Shown: in pieces, positions 38,419-47,892 of the stretch
Numbering within the stretch: position 1 is the stretch's first letter
How the letters are laid out: every line of letters starts with the position of its first letter
DNA from: Colwellia hornerae
GTDB lineage: Bacteria; Pseudomonadota; Gammaproteobacteria; Enterobacterales; Alteromonadaceae
Direction of reading: 5' to 3'
DNA length: 58,736 bases
Assembly: GCF_007954355.1 (NCBI RefSeq)
Contig: NZ_VOLR01000011.1
Span: 96,620-155,355 of the forward strand
Made by a program: the position numbers and the translations under genes
Notes under the pieces: generated by a model
Database searches by the model: none
What the model saw: the letters and a program-made list of their open reading frames with translations, nothing else
What the model was told of the DNA's origin: nothing

Positions 38419-39330
38419 CTATCGTGTTTTTTTTCTGCTTAATACTAGGCCAATTAGCGCTGAACCAAAAACAAATAATGTAGTAGGCTCTGGAACCTGG
38501 ACAGCTGAAAGCGTATTAATCGCTACCTTGTAATCTTCTACTTCACCCTGATGGTAGTAACCAGTAGAGGATAGTGTAAAGTCATTACCAGCAACTAGAG
38601 AATTCTCACATATTATACGAGCGCGCATCCAAGTATCATTAGCGACATTAATAGCAGGTATTGTAATTATCTCTTTGTAAATTCTTCGAGTATCAGTATT
38701 ATTTTTAGTCATTAAATCTGAGTTACTAGAACCATTCTCATTTTTCGTACCATTCTTATCATGATTTTTATACCATGTTTCATTAATGATAATTTCAGAC
38801 TCATCGAATTTACCGTCGCCGTTCCAGTCAGACCAAGCTTTTAGTTGGTCATACTCGTGATTACCTTCATTAGAGCGTGTAACAATAAATTTATATTCAA
38901 CGTTAGCTCCAGCTGTTAACGCACCACGGCTAAATTTACTAGGCCATGTGCCGTCTGAATTTTGTACTCTCCATCTAACGCCGTTATCGCCAGAATCTTT
39001 GTCCTTATTGCTAGTCTCTGCATTCCAACCTAAATTTTTACTAGCGTCGTCATCAGTTTCATCTGACTCACCTTCTAAAGCTATCTCTACGTTGTCACCG
39101 TTGTCATCTTTGATTTTTGCTTTACCAAGCTGTTGCCAGTTATTGGTATCATGACAGGCAACACCGTAGTTAATACCTGTAGTCGTTTGAGTAGCATCAC
39201 CATAGTCAAAAGTGGCAGTGCCATTATTGCTTTTTGATTCACAAGTTATAATTTTACTAGCGAATGAGACGTTACTAAAACAGAAAAGTGTTACTGTAAT
39301 CGCTAAATATTTATTGAAAGTAAAACGCAT
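38419..39330 (-). CDS. PEP-CTERM sorting domain protein with a GEVEDY motif
   Basis: A 303-residue secreted protein. Signal peptide at the N-terminus (cleaved near FASKI). The C-terminus has VPEPTTLFVFGSALIGLVL and then RKKTR: the PEP motif, a membrane helix and a basic end, the exosortase recognition signal. Just before it, YYHQGEVEDYKVAI is the GEVEDY motif of surface proteins. The middle is rich in Asp, Asn, Gly and Lys, with WSDWNGDGKFDESE resembling a calcium-binding (DxDGD-like) loop. Two Cys are near the N-terminus. It is an exported, probably cell-surface or matrix protein whose sorting needs an exosortase; PrsT lies 0.5 kb away. Confidence 0.88.
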   Translation of the reverse strand: MRFTFNKYLAITVTLFCFSNVSFASKIITCESKSNNGTATFDYGDATQTTTGINYGVACHDTNNWQQLGKAKIKDDNGDNVEIALEGESDETDDDASKNLGWNAETSNKDKDSGDNGVRWRVQNSDGTWPSKFSRGALTAGANVEYKFIVTRSNEGNHEYDQLKAWSDWNGDGKFDESEIIINETWYKNHDKNGTKNENGSSNSDLMTKNNTDTRRIYKEIITIPAINVANDTWMRARIICENSLVAGNDFTLSSTGYYHQGEVEDYKVAINTLSAVQVPEPTTLFVFGSALIGLVLSRKKTR

Positions 39331-39677
39331 TATTAAAAAACCTCTTAGCAGTTTAAAACTGCAATTTTAATATTATTACCTATTGGTGCTATTAGCACTA
39401 ATCGTACCACTTTGAGTATTTTGTTTTTTAGTATTTTAAAACAATTACTTATATTTTTTTAGAAAGTATAAAATGATCGTTTATAATAAAGTGTAAAATA
39501 ATCTGACAGGCTATGCTGCTTATCACTTCCAATAATTACTCATTATACAGCGTTATTGCAAATTAATGTAGTTCGATATAATCAAACAAGGCCATATAAC
39601 TGGTGAATTGTACTGATTTACAACTATTTTGATAACAGTTAATAAGACGAGCATGGTTATTGTTAAATACAGTCAAA
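39331..39677. other. AT-rich spacer
   Basis: No supported gene. It contains the upstream region of the PEP-CTERM gene and the 3' region of the solute-binding protein gene. A 63-codon frame on the minus strand overlaps the end of the latter and has no ribosome site, so I do not call it. Confidence 0.5.
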
Positions 39678-40463
39678 TTATCGTTTTGTAAGGTTAGGCG
39701 CACTAAAATAGTCGAGTGTAGTCTGGTAATTTTTAGTGGCTCCCCAACGGTCAAACATGACTTTTGCGGGCTCTGATGTTAAGTATGAAAGGAAATTCTC
39801 ATCCCAAATGCTTTTAAATTTTTGTCCCGAAGGAGAATCAGGGAAAGCCGCATGAATTTCTATAAAGCCAATAGGTTGTGAAGTTAAATTTGATGATGAG
39901 TTAGCCGTTTTTTTGTAGTTAATTATGTATTCAGCCTCTGTCATAATAATAAAATCAGCACGGCGATATTTTAGCATTTTAAATGCTTGAATAGGGGTGC
40001 TTACTACGCTAACTTGCTCATTCAGTATCGGTAGGCGTGCTTTGGCGTCTTCATCCATTGCCTGTAGCATAACTAATTTTTTATTCTTAAGAGTCGAAAT
40101 CCCCTGCCAATCGATATTGTCTTCTTTGAGGTAAACGGCAAGTATTTTGTCTGTTTCATGAGGTGTATGTGAAAATATAACGGGTATATTACTATGCCTG
40201 ATCATACCTATCATCATATCAGCTTGTCCCGATGCGACTTTTTTTAATGCACGCCTATAAGGATAAACCTTAATATTGACTTGATAGCCTAAAGGTTCAA
40301 AAATCGCTCTAACCATTTCGAATTGATAGCCGCTACCATCATTATTGGTTATATCAGGAATATACTCCCCAACTAAATTAAGTTGCTGGGTTTGTGCAAA
40401 GAGTGGGAAACATAATGAATAAAAAGCTGCAAACACCGCAATTTTTACTGTTCTAAAGACCAT
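39678..40463 (-). CDS. Periplasmic solute-binding protein, SBP_bac_3-like
   Basis: About 261 residues from the ATG at 40463, which is followed by a clear signal peptide (cleavage near LFAQTQ). The mature part has LVGEYIPDITNNDGSGYQFEMV and VYPYRRALKKVASGQADMMIG, the family 3 solute-binding fold. The frame is open 76 codons further upstream, but that extension is not signal-like and overlaps the promoter region of pepB. No permease or ATPase is near. It is a second orphan binding protein in the window and is not closely related to the one at 2230. Confidence 0.75.
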   Translation of the reverse strand: MVFRTVKIAVFAAFYSLCFPLFAQTQQLNLVGEYIPDITNNDGSGYQFEMVRAIFEPLGYQVNIKVYPYRRALKKVASGQADMMIGMIRHSNIPVIFSHTPHETDKILAVYLKEDNIDWQGISTLKNKKLVMLQAMDEDAKARLPILNEQVSVVSTPIQAFKMLKYRRADFIIMTEAEYIINYKKTANSSSNLTSQPIGFIEIHAAFPDSPSGQKFKSIWDENFLSYLTSEPAKVMFDRWGATKNYQTTLDYFSAPNLTKR

Positions 40464-40760
40464 GTTTATTGAATCCGAATCAATATATCTGTTAAATATA
40501 GCATAATAGCCAAACATTAATAAACGTTGGTCTGATGATATATTCAATAGATACTTTCGACCTGCCGTTGATAAAGTGCAGCAAGAAAATCGCCGTATTA
40601 TATCGTTAAATAATCTGTTTACTTGGTCAAACCAGCTTGTTTCGAGCTGAACTTCAGTTAGGTTTACAATAATCAGATAACTACTTTTCAAAAAATATCG
40701 GCTTTGCCTGAGGATAAGTATAAACTAAGCGGCATTAATTTATCATCTTCAGGACAGTTT

Positions 40761-42050
40761 ATGACCCAAGCAACAAATATTCATTTATCAAAGCAGAGTA
40801 GCAATAATAATTGGCAAAGTGACAACCTTGTTCAGTTTGTTGATAACGAAGTTTATATCTGTTTGAAAGAGTCAAGCGGAACACCTTTAAGGCAAATTCA
40901 AAAAGCCGCACGAAGCATTGAAAAACTTGGCGTTAAGCACGCACGTTTATCTGGCGATAACTGGCAAGCCGATTCTCAATGGAGTTTTGCTCTCGGTTTT
41001 ACTTGTGTGGGTAAATTAACTAACGTTGAATTTACTGGTAGCAGTGAATGTATCAATAATTTAAACGACAAATTAGCTGTTTTTGCTTGGAGCCGTGATT
41101 TAATTAATCAAACACCTTCTGAGCTATATCCGCTTAAATTGGCTGAGTTAGCAGCAGACTATATTAATGCTCAAGCACCTGCTTATGTCACCAGCAATAT
41201 TATCTCTGGCGATGAATTGCAACAGCAAGGCTGGGTGGGCATTTATAATGTCGGTAAAGGCAGTATTAATCCACCGTGTTTATTAGAAGTTGATTTTAAT
41301 CCAACAGGTGATCCTGATGCGGCTGTATCTGCTTGTTTAGTGGGTAAAGGCATTACTTTTGACAGTGGTGGTTACAGCTTGAAGTCAAACGCAGGTATGT
41401 TTGACATGAAATGTGATATGGGTGGTGCTGCTGTGGTTGCCGGGGCAATGGCTTTAGCCATTAGACAAGGTTTAAATAAACGCGTTAAGTTATTTTTATG
41501 CTGTGCTGAAAACATGGTCAGTAACGATGCTTATAAGTTGGGCGATATTTTAACTTATAAAAATGGTGTAACGATGGAAGTAGCGAATACCGACGCTGAA
41601 GGTCGAATAGTACTCGCTGACGGATTATTAGCAGCAAGCGAAACTAAGGCGCCGCTTATTATTGACGCAGCAACATTAACCGGTGCTGCGGTAATGGCTA
41701 CTGGTGGTGAATACAATGCTTTATTTACTTTAGACAATCAAACTGCAGAGCAAGCTAAAAAAGCCGCAGAAAAAGTGAATGAGCCAATCTGGCAATTTCC
41801 GCTAGCCGCTTGGCACCAAGATAAATGTCCATCTGAATTTGCAGATACGGCAAATAGTCGTCCTGTTCCTGGTGGCGGTGCTGGTGGTGCAAGTAATGCT
41901 GCGGGATTTTTGTCTAGATTTGTCGACAATGAAGGAGCAGGTTGGTTACATTTCGATTTAGCGACTGCTTATAATGGCAGCAGCACTAGCCTCTTTAGTG
42001 CCGGTGGAACTGGCTTAGGTATTGCTACGATCGCTGAGTTAATTAAGTAA
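40761..42050 (+). CDS. pepB: Aminopeptidase PepB (M17 family)
   Basis: A 429-residue cytosolic leucyl aminopeptidase-type enzyme, same length as E. coli PepB (427). It matches E. coli PepB in CLVGKGITFDSGGYSLK, MKCDMGGAAVVAGA, LFLCCAENMVS, and the M17 signature NTDAEGRIVLADGL, which holds the metal ligands and the catalytic Arg. I start at ATG 40761 after AGGACAG; the frame is open to ATG 40704, which has no such site. In E. coli pepB sits in the isc region; here it is alone and ends in the terminator at 42075-42110. Confidence 0.92.
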   Translation: MTQATNIHLSKQSSNNNWQSDNLVQFVDNEVYICLKESSGTPLRQIQKAARSIEKLGVKHARLSGDNWQADSQWSFALGFTCVGKLTNVEFTGSSECINNLNDKLAVFAWSRDLINQTPSELYPLKLAELAADYINAQAPAYVTSNIISGDELQQQGWVGIYNVGKGSINPPCLLEVDFNPTGDPDAAVSACLVGKGITFDSGGYSLKSNAGMFDMKCDMGGAAVVAGAMALAIRQGLNKRVKLFLCCAENMVSNDAYKLGDILTYKNGVTMEVANTDAEGRIVLADGLLAASETKAPLIIDAATLTGAAVMATGGEYNALFTLDNQTAEQAKKAAEKVNEPIWQFPLAAWHQDKCPSEFADTANSRPVPGGGAGGASNAAGFLSRFVDNEGAGWLHFDLATAYNGSSTSLFSAGGTGLGIATIAELIK

Positions 42051-42074
42051 TTTTAATGTAAGCTGCTAATCGAT

Positions 42075-42110
42075 AAAAAGCACAATAATGAAGATTATTG
42101 TGCTTTTTTT
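42075..42110 (+). terminator. Terminator of pepB
   Basis: AAAAAGCACAATAAT / ATTATTGTGCTTTTTTT with a short loop and T run on the plus strand, 25 bases past the stop. Confidence 0.9.
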
Positions 42111-42318
42111 GTTTAGACAGTTTTTATATTGATATTCTTAATTACTCATCAATCATTATAGTTAATAAAGGCAAATTTTATTGTTGTTAAAAACGTTTAT
42201 TCGTAGTGGGTATTTACCCGTTTTAGTCTGGCGAACGAAATATAACAATATGGCTTGAAACGTTTGTGATAGAGTGACTATAAGCTTGTTACTCGACAAT
42301 ATTTCATAAAAACTAAAA

Positions 42319-44844
42319 ATGTCTGTTTCTCCATTACCCATAGAAAACATCAAAGCGGAATTTCTTGATGCACTAACTCAGCATCAAACGCTTGTGCTAT
42401 CTGCTCCGCCAGGCGCCGGTAAATCAACAGGTTTACCGTTATGGCTATTAGCACTTGGCCAATTTAAAGATAAAAAAATATACTTACTGCAACCTCGTCG
42501 TTTAGCGGCTAAAACAGTTGCTTGTTTTTTAGCTAAGCAAATAGGTGAGCCGATTGGGGAAACAGTGGGTTATCGCTTAAAAAATGAAAGTAGAGTATCT
42601 GAAAATACTCGACTGGAAGTTATCACTGAAGGTATATTCACCCAAATTATTCAGCATGACCCTGAGCTTGCAAAGTGTGCTTTAGTGATTTTTGATGAGT
42701 TTCATGAAAGGTCACTTCATGCAGATTTAGCTTTTGCATTGGCGCGAGATACGCAACTAGGCTTACGAGACGATTTAAAGATATTATTAATGTCTGCGAC
42801 GTTAGCGACTGCTGAACTACTCAAGCAATTACCCGACGCCGTTTCTCTTGCTAGTGAAGGTCGAAGTTTCCCTATTGATGTCAGTTATTCGCCGGTGAAA
42901 AATAGCCGATTATGGCGTGAACACGCCGTGAGTATTTGCAAAAACGCGCTAAGCTCACACCAAGGTTCAATATTGGTTTTTTTACCGGGTATCGCCGACA
43001 TTCGTTTTCTTGCTGAAAAGTTAGTTGAGTTATTACCTAAGCATTTTTTATTGTGTCCACTCTATGGCAACTTAACGCTTGCCGAGCAACAACAGGCCAT
43101 TTCACCTACCGAGCAAGGGCTTCATAAAATTGTTTTAGCAACGAATATTGCAGAAACGAGTTTAACCATCGAGGGTATTGATTTAGTTATAGACAGTGGT
43201 TTAGAAAAAGTCGCCATTTACGACCGACAAACGCTGACAAATCAGCTACAGCAGCGTAATATTTCTAAGGCCTCGGCTATACAACGCATGGGACGTGCGG
43301 GGCGAATGGTGGCAGGTAAATGTATTCGACTCTACAGCGTCGAAGATTTTCAGCGTAGGAACGAACAAAGTACCAGTGAAATTCAACAAGCTGATTTACT
43401 CCCTATGGTTATAGAAGTTGCACGCTGGGGTGTTAAGCAATTTAATGAACTACCTCTGATAGAACTTCCGGCAAAACTACTCGAAACTCAAGCATGGCAT
43501 GAATTACAAAAGCTACAGATACTAGACGATAAAAGAAACTTAACTCCACTTGGCAAAAATGTTGCTGGTTTTGCTTGCCATCCACGTTTTGCTAAAATGA
43601 TCGTGAGAGCCGCAGCATTAGAAAAAAAACATCAATGTCTAGGATTAACAAACCTTGCCGCATTGTTAGCGTCATTACTTGAAGACCGAGATATATTTCG
43701 TGGTGAACGTGCCTTTACTGATTGTGACTTACGTCACCGTTTAAGTGAATTAATTCAGCATTCGACCAGCAAAAAATATCAGTCATTTTTTCTACAAACA
43801 AAAAAACACTTACAAAAAATTAATAAAGTTTCATTGACTAATTTATTAAGGTTACCACTGGAATTAACCGGATTATTACTTGCTTTAGCTTATCCCGAGC
43901 GTATTGCTAAACAACGGGCACAATACGGTCATTTTTTAGCTGAAAATGGTAAAGGCCTTATTATCAATGAGCAGGATGCGCTGGCGAGTGAAGATTACAT
44001 TGTGGCTGCTAATTTGGCCGAATATCAACAAAAATTACAAGTAAGACTTGCTGCGCCGGTCGATATTGAACAGCTCATCGGTTGGGAAATTATTGCTAAA
44101 AAGCAAATAAAGCAGCTTAATTACGATTCGAAAACCCAACGTATAAGTGCTAAGCAGCAAATGGTATTCGGTGCCATTGTCTTGTCAGAACAACCCAGCA
44201 ATGAACAAATAAGTGATGAAGCTCTGGCTACTTTATGGCAGCAACAAATTGAGCGATATGGCCTGTCATATCTTCATTGGCGTGAAGGGGATCAAAAATT
44301 ACTCAGTCGTTGGCGTTGGATTAATCAAACTCAGTCGCAGTTAAATTTTCCTAATGTTGAGGAAAGCGCCTTATTACAAGACTTAGCTTTATGGTTAGTC
44401 CCTTTCATCGGTGCAATAAAAAATAAAAACCAGCTAGATAAAGTCAATTTATCATCGGCATTATTATCGTTACTTGATTATAATCAGCAAAAAACCTTGG
44501 CTCGTATTGCCCCTGAGCATTTTGTTGGTCCAACAGGAAGACGTTGTCCAATTCGATATAGTGTCGAGCAAGCGCCAATTGTTTCAATGCCTATGCAAGA
44601 GCTTTATGGCGTGAGTGTTACCCCTAAGGTTGGCGATGATCAACATAACAGCGATGTTTCCTTGATTATTGAACTACTATCGCCGGCAAAAAGGCCTATT
44701 CAAGTGACACAAGATCTGATTGCTTTTTGGCAAGGAAGTTACAAGGAAGTGCAAAAAGAGATGAAAGCAAAATATCCTAAGCACTTTTGGCCCGATGATC
44801 CCGCTAATGCAAAGGCGACTAACCGCGTTAAAAAATATATGTAA
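42319..44844 (+). CDS. hrpB: ATP-dependent helicase HrpB
   Basis: The 841-residue DEAH-type RNA helicase has Walker A SAPPGAGKSTGLP, motif II DEFHERSLHADLA, motif III LMSATLAT and motif VI QRMGRAGRMVAGKCIRLY. The C-terminal HrpB domain (RRCPIRYS, FWQGSYKEVQKEMKAKYPKHFWPDDP) closes the protein and is diagnostic. E. coli HrpB is of similar length (about 810-820). It is followed 23 bases later by mrcB, as in E. coli. Its cellular role is unclear. Confidence 0.95.
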   Translation: MSVSPLPIENIKAEFLDALTQHQTLVLSAPPGAGKSTGLPLWLLALGQFKDKKIYLLQPRRLAAKTVACFLAKQIGEPIGETVGYRLKNESRVSENTRLEVITEGIFTQIIQHDPELAKCALVIFDEFHERSLHADLAFALARDTQLGLRDDLKILLMSATLATAELLKQLPDAVSLASEGRSFPIDVSYSPVKNSRLWREHAVSICKNALSSHQGSILVFLPGIADIRFLAEKLVELLPKHFLLCPLYGNLTLAEQQQAISPTEQGLHKIVLATNIAETSLTIEGIDLVIDSGLEKVAIYDRQTLTNQLQQRNISKASAIQRMGRAGRMVAGKCIRLYSVEDFQRRNEQSTSEIQQADLLPMVIEVARWGVKQFNELPLIELPAKLLETQAWHELQKLQILDDKRNLTPLGKNVAGFACHPRFAKMIVRAAALEKKHQCLGLTNLAALLASLLEDRDIFRGERAFTDCDLRHRLSELIQHSTSKKYQSFFLQTKKHLQKINKVSLTNLLRLPLELTGLLLALAYPERIAKQRAQYGHFLAENGKGLIINEQDALASEDYIVAANLAEYQQKLQVRLAAPVDIEQLIGWEIIAKKQIKQLNYDSKTQRISAKQQMVFGAIVLSEQPSNEQISDEALATLWQQQIERYGLSYLHWREGDQKLLSRWRWINQTQSQLNFPNVEESALLQDLALWLVPFIGAIKNKNQLDKVNLSSALLSLLDYNQQKTLARIAPEHFVGPTGRRCPIRYSVEQAPIVSMPMQELYGVSVTPKVGDDQHNSDVSLIIELLSPAKRPIQVTQDLIAFWQGSYKEVQKEMKAKYPKHFWPDDPANAKATNRVKKYM

Positions 44845-44867
44845 TGAAGCGTTAGCTTTATTAACGG

Positions 44868-47207
44868 ATGAAAATACCATTTAAAATGACTAATAATGTG
44901 AAAAAAGAAAGTAAAGAAAAAATCGCCACTAGGGCTTCCTGGATAAGTTGGTGCTGGCATACCGCTTTGAAATTGTTCATTACCTTTATGTTTGTATTTA
45001 GCTTTTATGCCGTTTACCTCGACAGTAAAGTGAAAGATAAATTTGAGGGACAACGGTGGAACATTCCCGTGCAAGTTTATGGGAAAGTAGACAGCTTTAA
45101 AATTGGCGATAATGCTTCACTCGCTCAACTAAAGAAAAATTTACGCTTGACTGGGTATCAGAGCAAGCCACAAGTGCTTAATCCTGGTGAGTTTACTTTT
45201 TCAAAGACGACGCTGATTGTTTATCGTCGCGCTTTTGATTTTGGCAACGGTAATACCCATGCCGAGCGCTTTACGATTAATATTACCGGTAACAAAATAC
45301 TTTCCTTGTTTAATGAACAAGGAGCTATTGAAAGCTTTTCATTTGAACCTTACTTACTGGGTCGATTAGTGCCTGAAAACAAAGAAGATAGGGTGATAGT
45401 CTCACTACAAACAGTACCAGAACAACTCATTGATACCCTACTGTTAGTTGAAGACCGTGATTTCTATTTTCATGCAGGTGTCTCTCCTTTAGGAATTTTC
45501 CGGGCTTTGGTGGCCAATATTCGGGCAGGAAGAACTGTTCAGGGTGGCAGTACCCTAACACAGCAACTGGTTAAAAATATGTTTTTAACCCGTGATAAAA
45601 CACTATGGCGCAAAGTTAATGAAGCGGTCATGTCGATTATTCTTGAGCTTAGATACAGCAAAGATCAGCTACTTGAAGCCTATATTAATGAAGTCTATTT
45701 AGGACAACACTATGCTAACGGTATTTATGGTTTTGGTTTAGCAGCTAAGTTTTATTTTGGTCAGCCGATCCAATCTTTAACTATTGAACAAATGGCCATG
45801 CTTGTTGGGCAGGTCAAGGGGCCGAGTTATTATGATCCTTGGCGTCATCCTAAAAATGCTAAAAAGCGACGAGATCTTGTGTTACGGTTGATGTATCAAA
45901 ATGAACTGATCTCACAAAAAAACTATCAAGCTGCAGTCGTATCACCTCTATCCATTCGTGAAACTCGCCGTTTAGTCAATAAAAAGTTTCCTGCTTATTT
46001 ACAATTGGTCAAAAAAGAACTTGCTGAAAAGCTTTCAGCGTTCCAACAACAAGCAGGGGTTCGAGTTTTTACGGGCTTTTCAATCAGAGCACAAATGAAT
46101 GCGGAACAAACGATAGCTAAGCATATCCCTGAGTTAGAGATATTAAATAAAGGAGAATCCTTACAACTTGCGATGGTGGTTACTGATATCAAGTCGGGAG
46201 AAGTAACAGCTTTGGTTGGCGATAAGAAATCCGGTTATGCCGGCTTTAACCGAGCATTAGATGCCAAGCGCCCCATCGGCTCATTAGTAAAGCCGGCAAT
46301 ATATTTGGCCGCTTTAGAGCGTTATCAGCAATATAATTTTGCAACCTTATTAAGCGACGAACCTATTGTACTTGTCAGTGACGGCGGTAAAGAGTGGCGT
46401 CCAAATAATTATAATGGAAAATTCGAAGGTAAGGTAAGCTTACATGATGCTTTGGTCAGATCGTTAAACGTGCCAACGGTTAATTTAGGTATGCAACTCG
46501 GCTTAGAGAATATTGCTAAGATTTTTCATCTGCTAGGTTATCCCGAAGATATTGTTACCCGCCCTAGTATGTTATTGGGCTCTTTGAGCTTATCGCCATT
46601 TGAAATTAATCAGCTATATTTGTCTATAGCCAATCAAGGCTTTAAAAGTAACAGCCATGCGATTGACCGAATTGTCTCAGCACAGGGCGAAACTTTATGG
46701 CAATTTGAAGCACCAGACGAGCAGCTTTTTTCAACGCAAGCGATGTATTTACTCGACCATGCTTTATCGCAAGTAACCGAAGTGGGGACCGCTAAGTCAC
46801 TTACTTGGCGTTTAGATGGCGCAGCAGTAGCTGGAAAAACAGGTACTACAAATGACCAAAGAGATAGTTGGTTTATTGGTTATGATAACGAAAACTTAGT
46901 GACTACTTGGTTGGGCCGTGATGATAACAAACCGACCAATCTAACAGGAAGTAGCGGTGCTCTAGTCTTGTTCGCACAGTTTATGAATAAAAATGGTGTC
47001 GTTAACAAAAGCCGTTTAATACCCGAAAATATTGCGTTGACTAATTTTGAGTCTTCCAGTGGTATCGCCGTCAGTATCGAATGTGCTGAAATGATTAGTT
47101 ACCCAGCAATAACGACGGGTCTGTTAATAGAACCTCATTGTTTAGGAAAAAAAGCCGCAGAAAAAAAGAAAAAACAATCTTGGTTCGAACAGCTTTTTAC
47201 TGATTAG
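44868..47207 (+). CDS. mrcB: Penicillin-binding protein 1B
   Basis: A 779-residue class A PBP that polymerises and crosslinks peptidoglycan. It has a cytoplasmic tail, a membrane helix at about 24-42, the UB2H-like domain, then the GT51 transglycosylase with VEDRDFYFHAGVSPLG and QGGSTLTQQLVKNMFL, and the transpeptidase with SxxK at about residue 472 (IGSLVKPAIYL), SLN (RSLNVPTVNLG) and KTG near 656 (AGKTGTTND). The end is basic (KKAAEKKKKQSW). It could start 18 bases later at ATG 44886. Follows hrpB. Confidence 0.95.
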   Translation: MKIPFKMTNNVKKESKEKIATRASWISWCWHTALKLFITFMFVFSFYAVYLDSKVKDKFEGQRWNIPVQVYGKVDSFKIGDNASLAQLKKNLRLTGYQSKPQVLNPGEFTFSKTTLIVYRRAFDFGNGNTHAERFTINITGNKILSLFNEQGAIESFSFEPYLLGRLVPENKEDRVIVSLQTVPEQLIDTLLLVEDRDFYFHAGVSPLGIFRALVANIRAGRTVQGGSTLTQQLVKNMFLTRDKTLWRKVNEAVMSIILELRYSKDQLLEAYINEVYLGQHYANGIYGFGLAAKFYFGQPIQSLTIEQMAMLVGQVKGPSYYDPWRHPKNAKKRRDLVLRLMYQNELISQKNYQAAVVSPLSIRETRRLVNKKFPAYLQLVKKELAEKLSAFQQQAGVRVFTGFSIRAQMNAEQTIAKHIPELEILNKGESLQLAMVVTDIKSGEVTALVGDKKSGYAGFNRALDAKRPIGSLVKPAIYLAALERYQQYNFATLLSDEPIVLVSDGGKEWRPNNYNGKFEGKVSLHDALVRSLNVPTVNLGMQLGLENIAKIFHLLGYPEDIVTRPSMLLGSLSLSPFEINQLYLSIANQGFKSNSHAIDRIVSAQGETLWQFEAPDEQLFSTQAMYLLDHALSQVTEVGTAKSLTWRLDGAAVAGKTGTTNDQRDSWFIGYDNENLVTTWLGRDDNKPTNLTGSSGALVLFAQFMNKNGVVNKSRLIPENIALTNFESSSGIAVSIECAEMISYPAITTGLLIEPHCLGKKAAEKKKKQSWFEQLFTD

Positions 47208-47366
47208 CACTAAAAGTTAACCAAAGTATCTTACTTTTTTATTATGCATTTTCTTGCATGTTTTTTATACAGATACTATTGTATACAAAAATTAGCACGC
47301 TCATAGGATTGCTTGTTAATCATAAGGGATTGATATCACGTATAAAATCAATACGCTGGATCTGAT

Positions 47367-47762
47367 ATGAAGCATCGTTTAAGTTTTGGCTGTTATAATA
47401 TATTTGCGAATAATATTGTTGAAGTAACCGCTGATGAAGGCGTCGAAATGACACTTGAAATGGTCGAGGAATGCCATGAATTTGTGCATGAGAATGTAAA
47501 AGGGGATTTTGCCCTGTTAATTAACCGCATTAATAACTACAGCTATACTTATGAAGCGAAACTTTCAGTCGCATCTTATGAAGGGTTAAAAGCGCTTGCT
47601 TTTGTTTGCTATTCCGAAAAAAGTGTCTTAGTGACTAAGAAATTGCAGGCAAGTCGTTCATTTGATCAATGGCAGTATCCGATATTTTCAGGTTTGGAAT
47701 TAGGCTGGCAACAAGCTTATCATTGGCTTGAAAATGAATTGCTGGCCATTAAAGAAAATTAG
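47367..47762 (+). CDS. Conserved protein of unknown function, 131 residues
   Basis: No named family is recognised with confidence. The protein begins MKHRLSFGCYNIFANN and reads as a compact alpha/beta fold: alternating beta strands and helices (VEVTADEGVEM, YEAKLSVASYEGLKALAFVCYSEKS, then LGWQQAYHWLENELL). The organisation, a strand pair followed by helix-strand-helix, resembles STAS/SpoIIAA-like proteins, but this is only an impression. It is a single-gene unit between mrcB and hemL and ends in a hairpin shared with hemL. Confidence 0.7.
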   Translation: MKHRLSFGCYNIFANNIVEVTADEGVEMTLEMVEECHEFVHENVKGDFALLINRINNYSYTYEAKLSVASYEGLKALAFVCYSEKSVLVTKKLQASRSFDQWQYPIFSGLELGWQQAYHWLENELLAIKEN

Positions 47763-47774
47763 CGGTAAGCGTTA

Positions 47775-47808
47775 ATAAAAAGGGATAGCCATTGGTTATC
47801 CCTTTTTA
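47775..47808. terminator. Bidirectional terminator
   Basis: AATAAAAAGGGATAGCC / GGTTATCCCTTTTTATT stem between the unknown gene and hemL, with A/T runs on both strands. A further perfect stem GTGGTTTAG / CTAAACCAC is at 47860-47880, close to the hemL stop. Confidence 0.85.
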
Positions 47809-47892
47809 TTTTAAGGAGGGTCTTGTTAAAAGATTAGCACCCTTGTGAGTTAACGGACGTGGTTTAGTTGCTAAACCACGCTAGTTTTTACA

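Noticed and set aside
39563-39754. Minus-strand frame of 63 codons
   Set aside because: Overlaps the end of the solute-binding protein gene in another frame; no ribosome site or family signal.
44739-45074. Minus-strand frame of 111 codons
   Set aside because: Antisense to the end of hrpB and the start of mrcB, both well supported.
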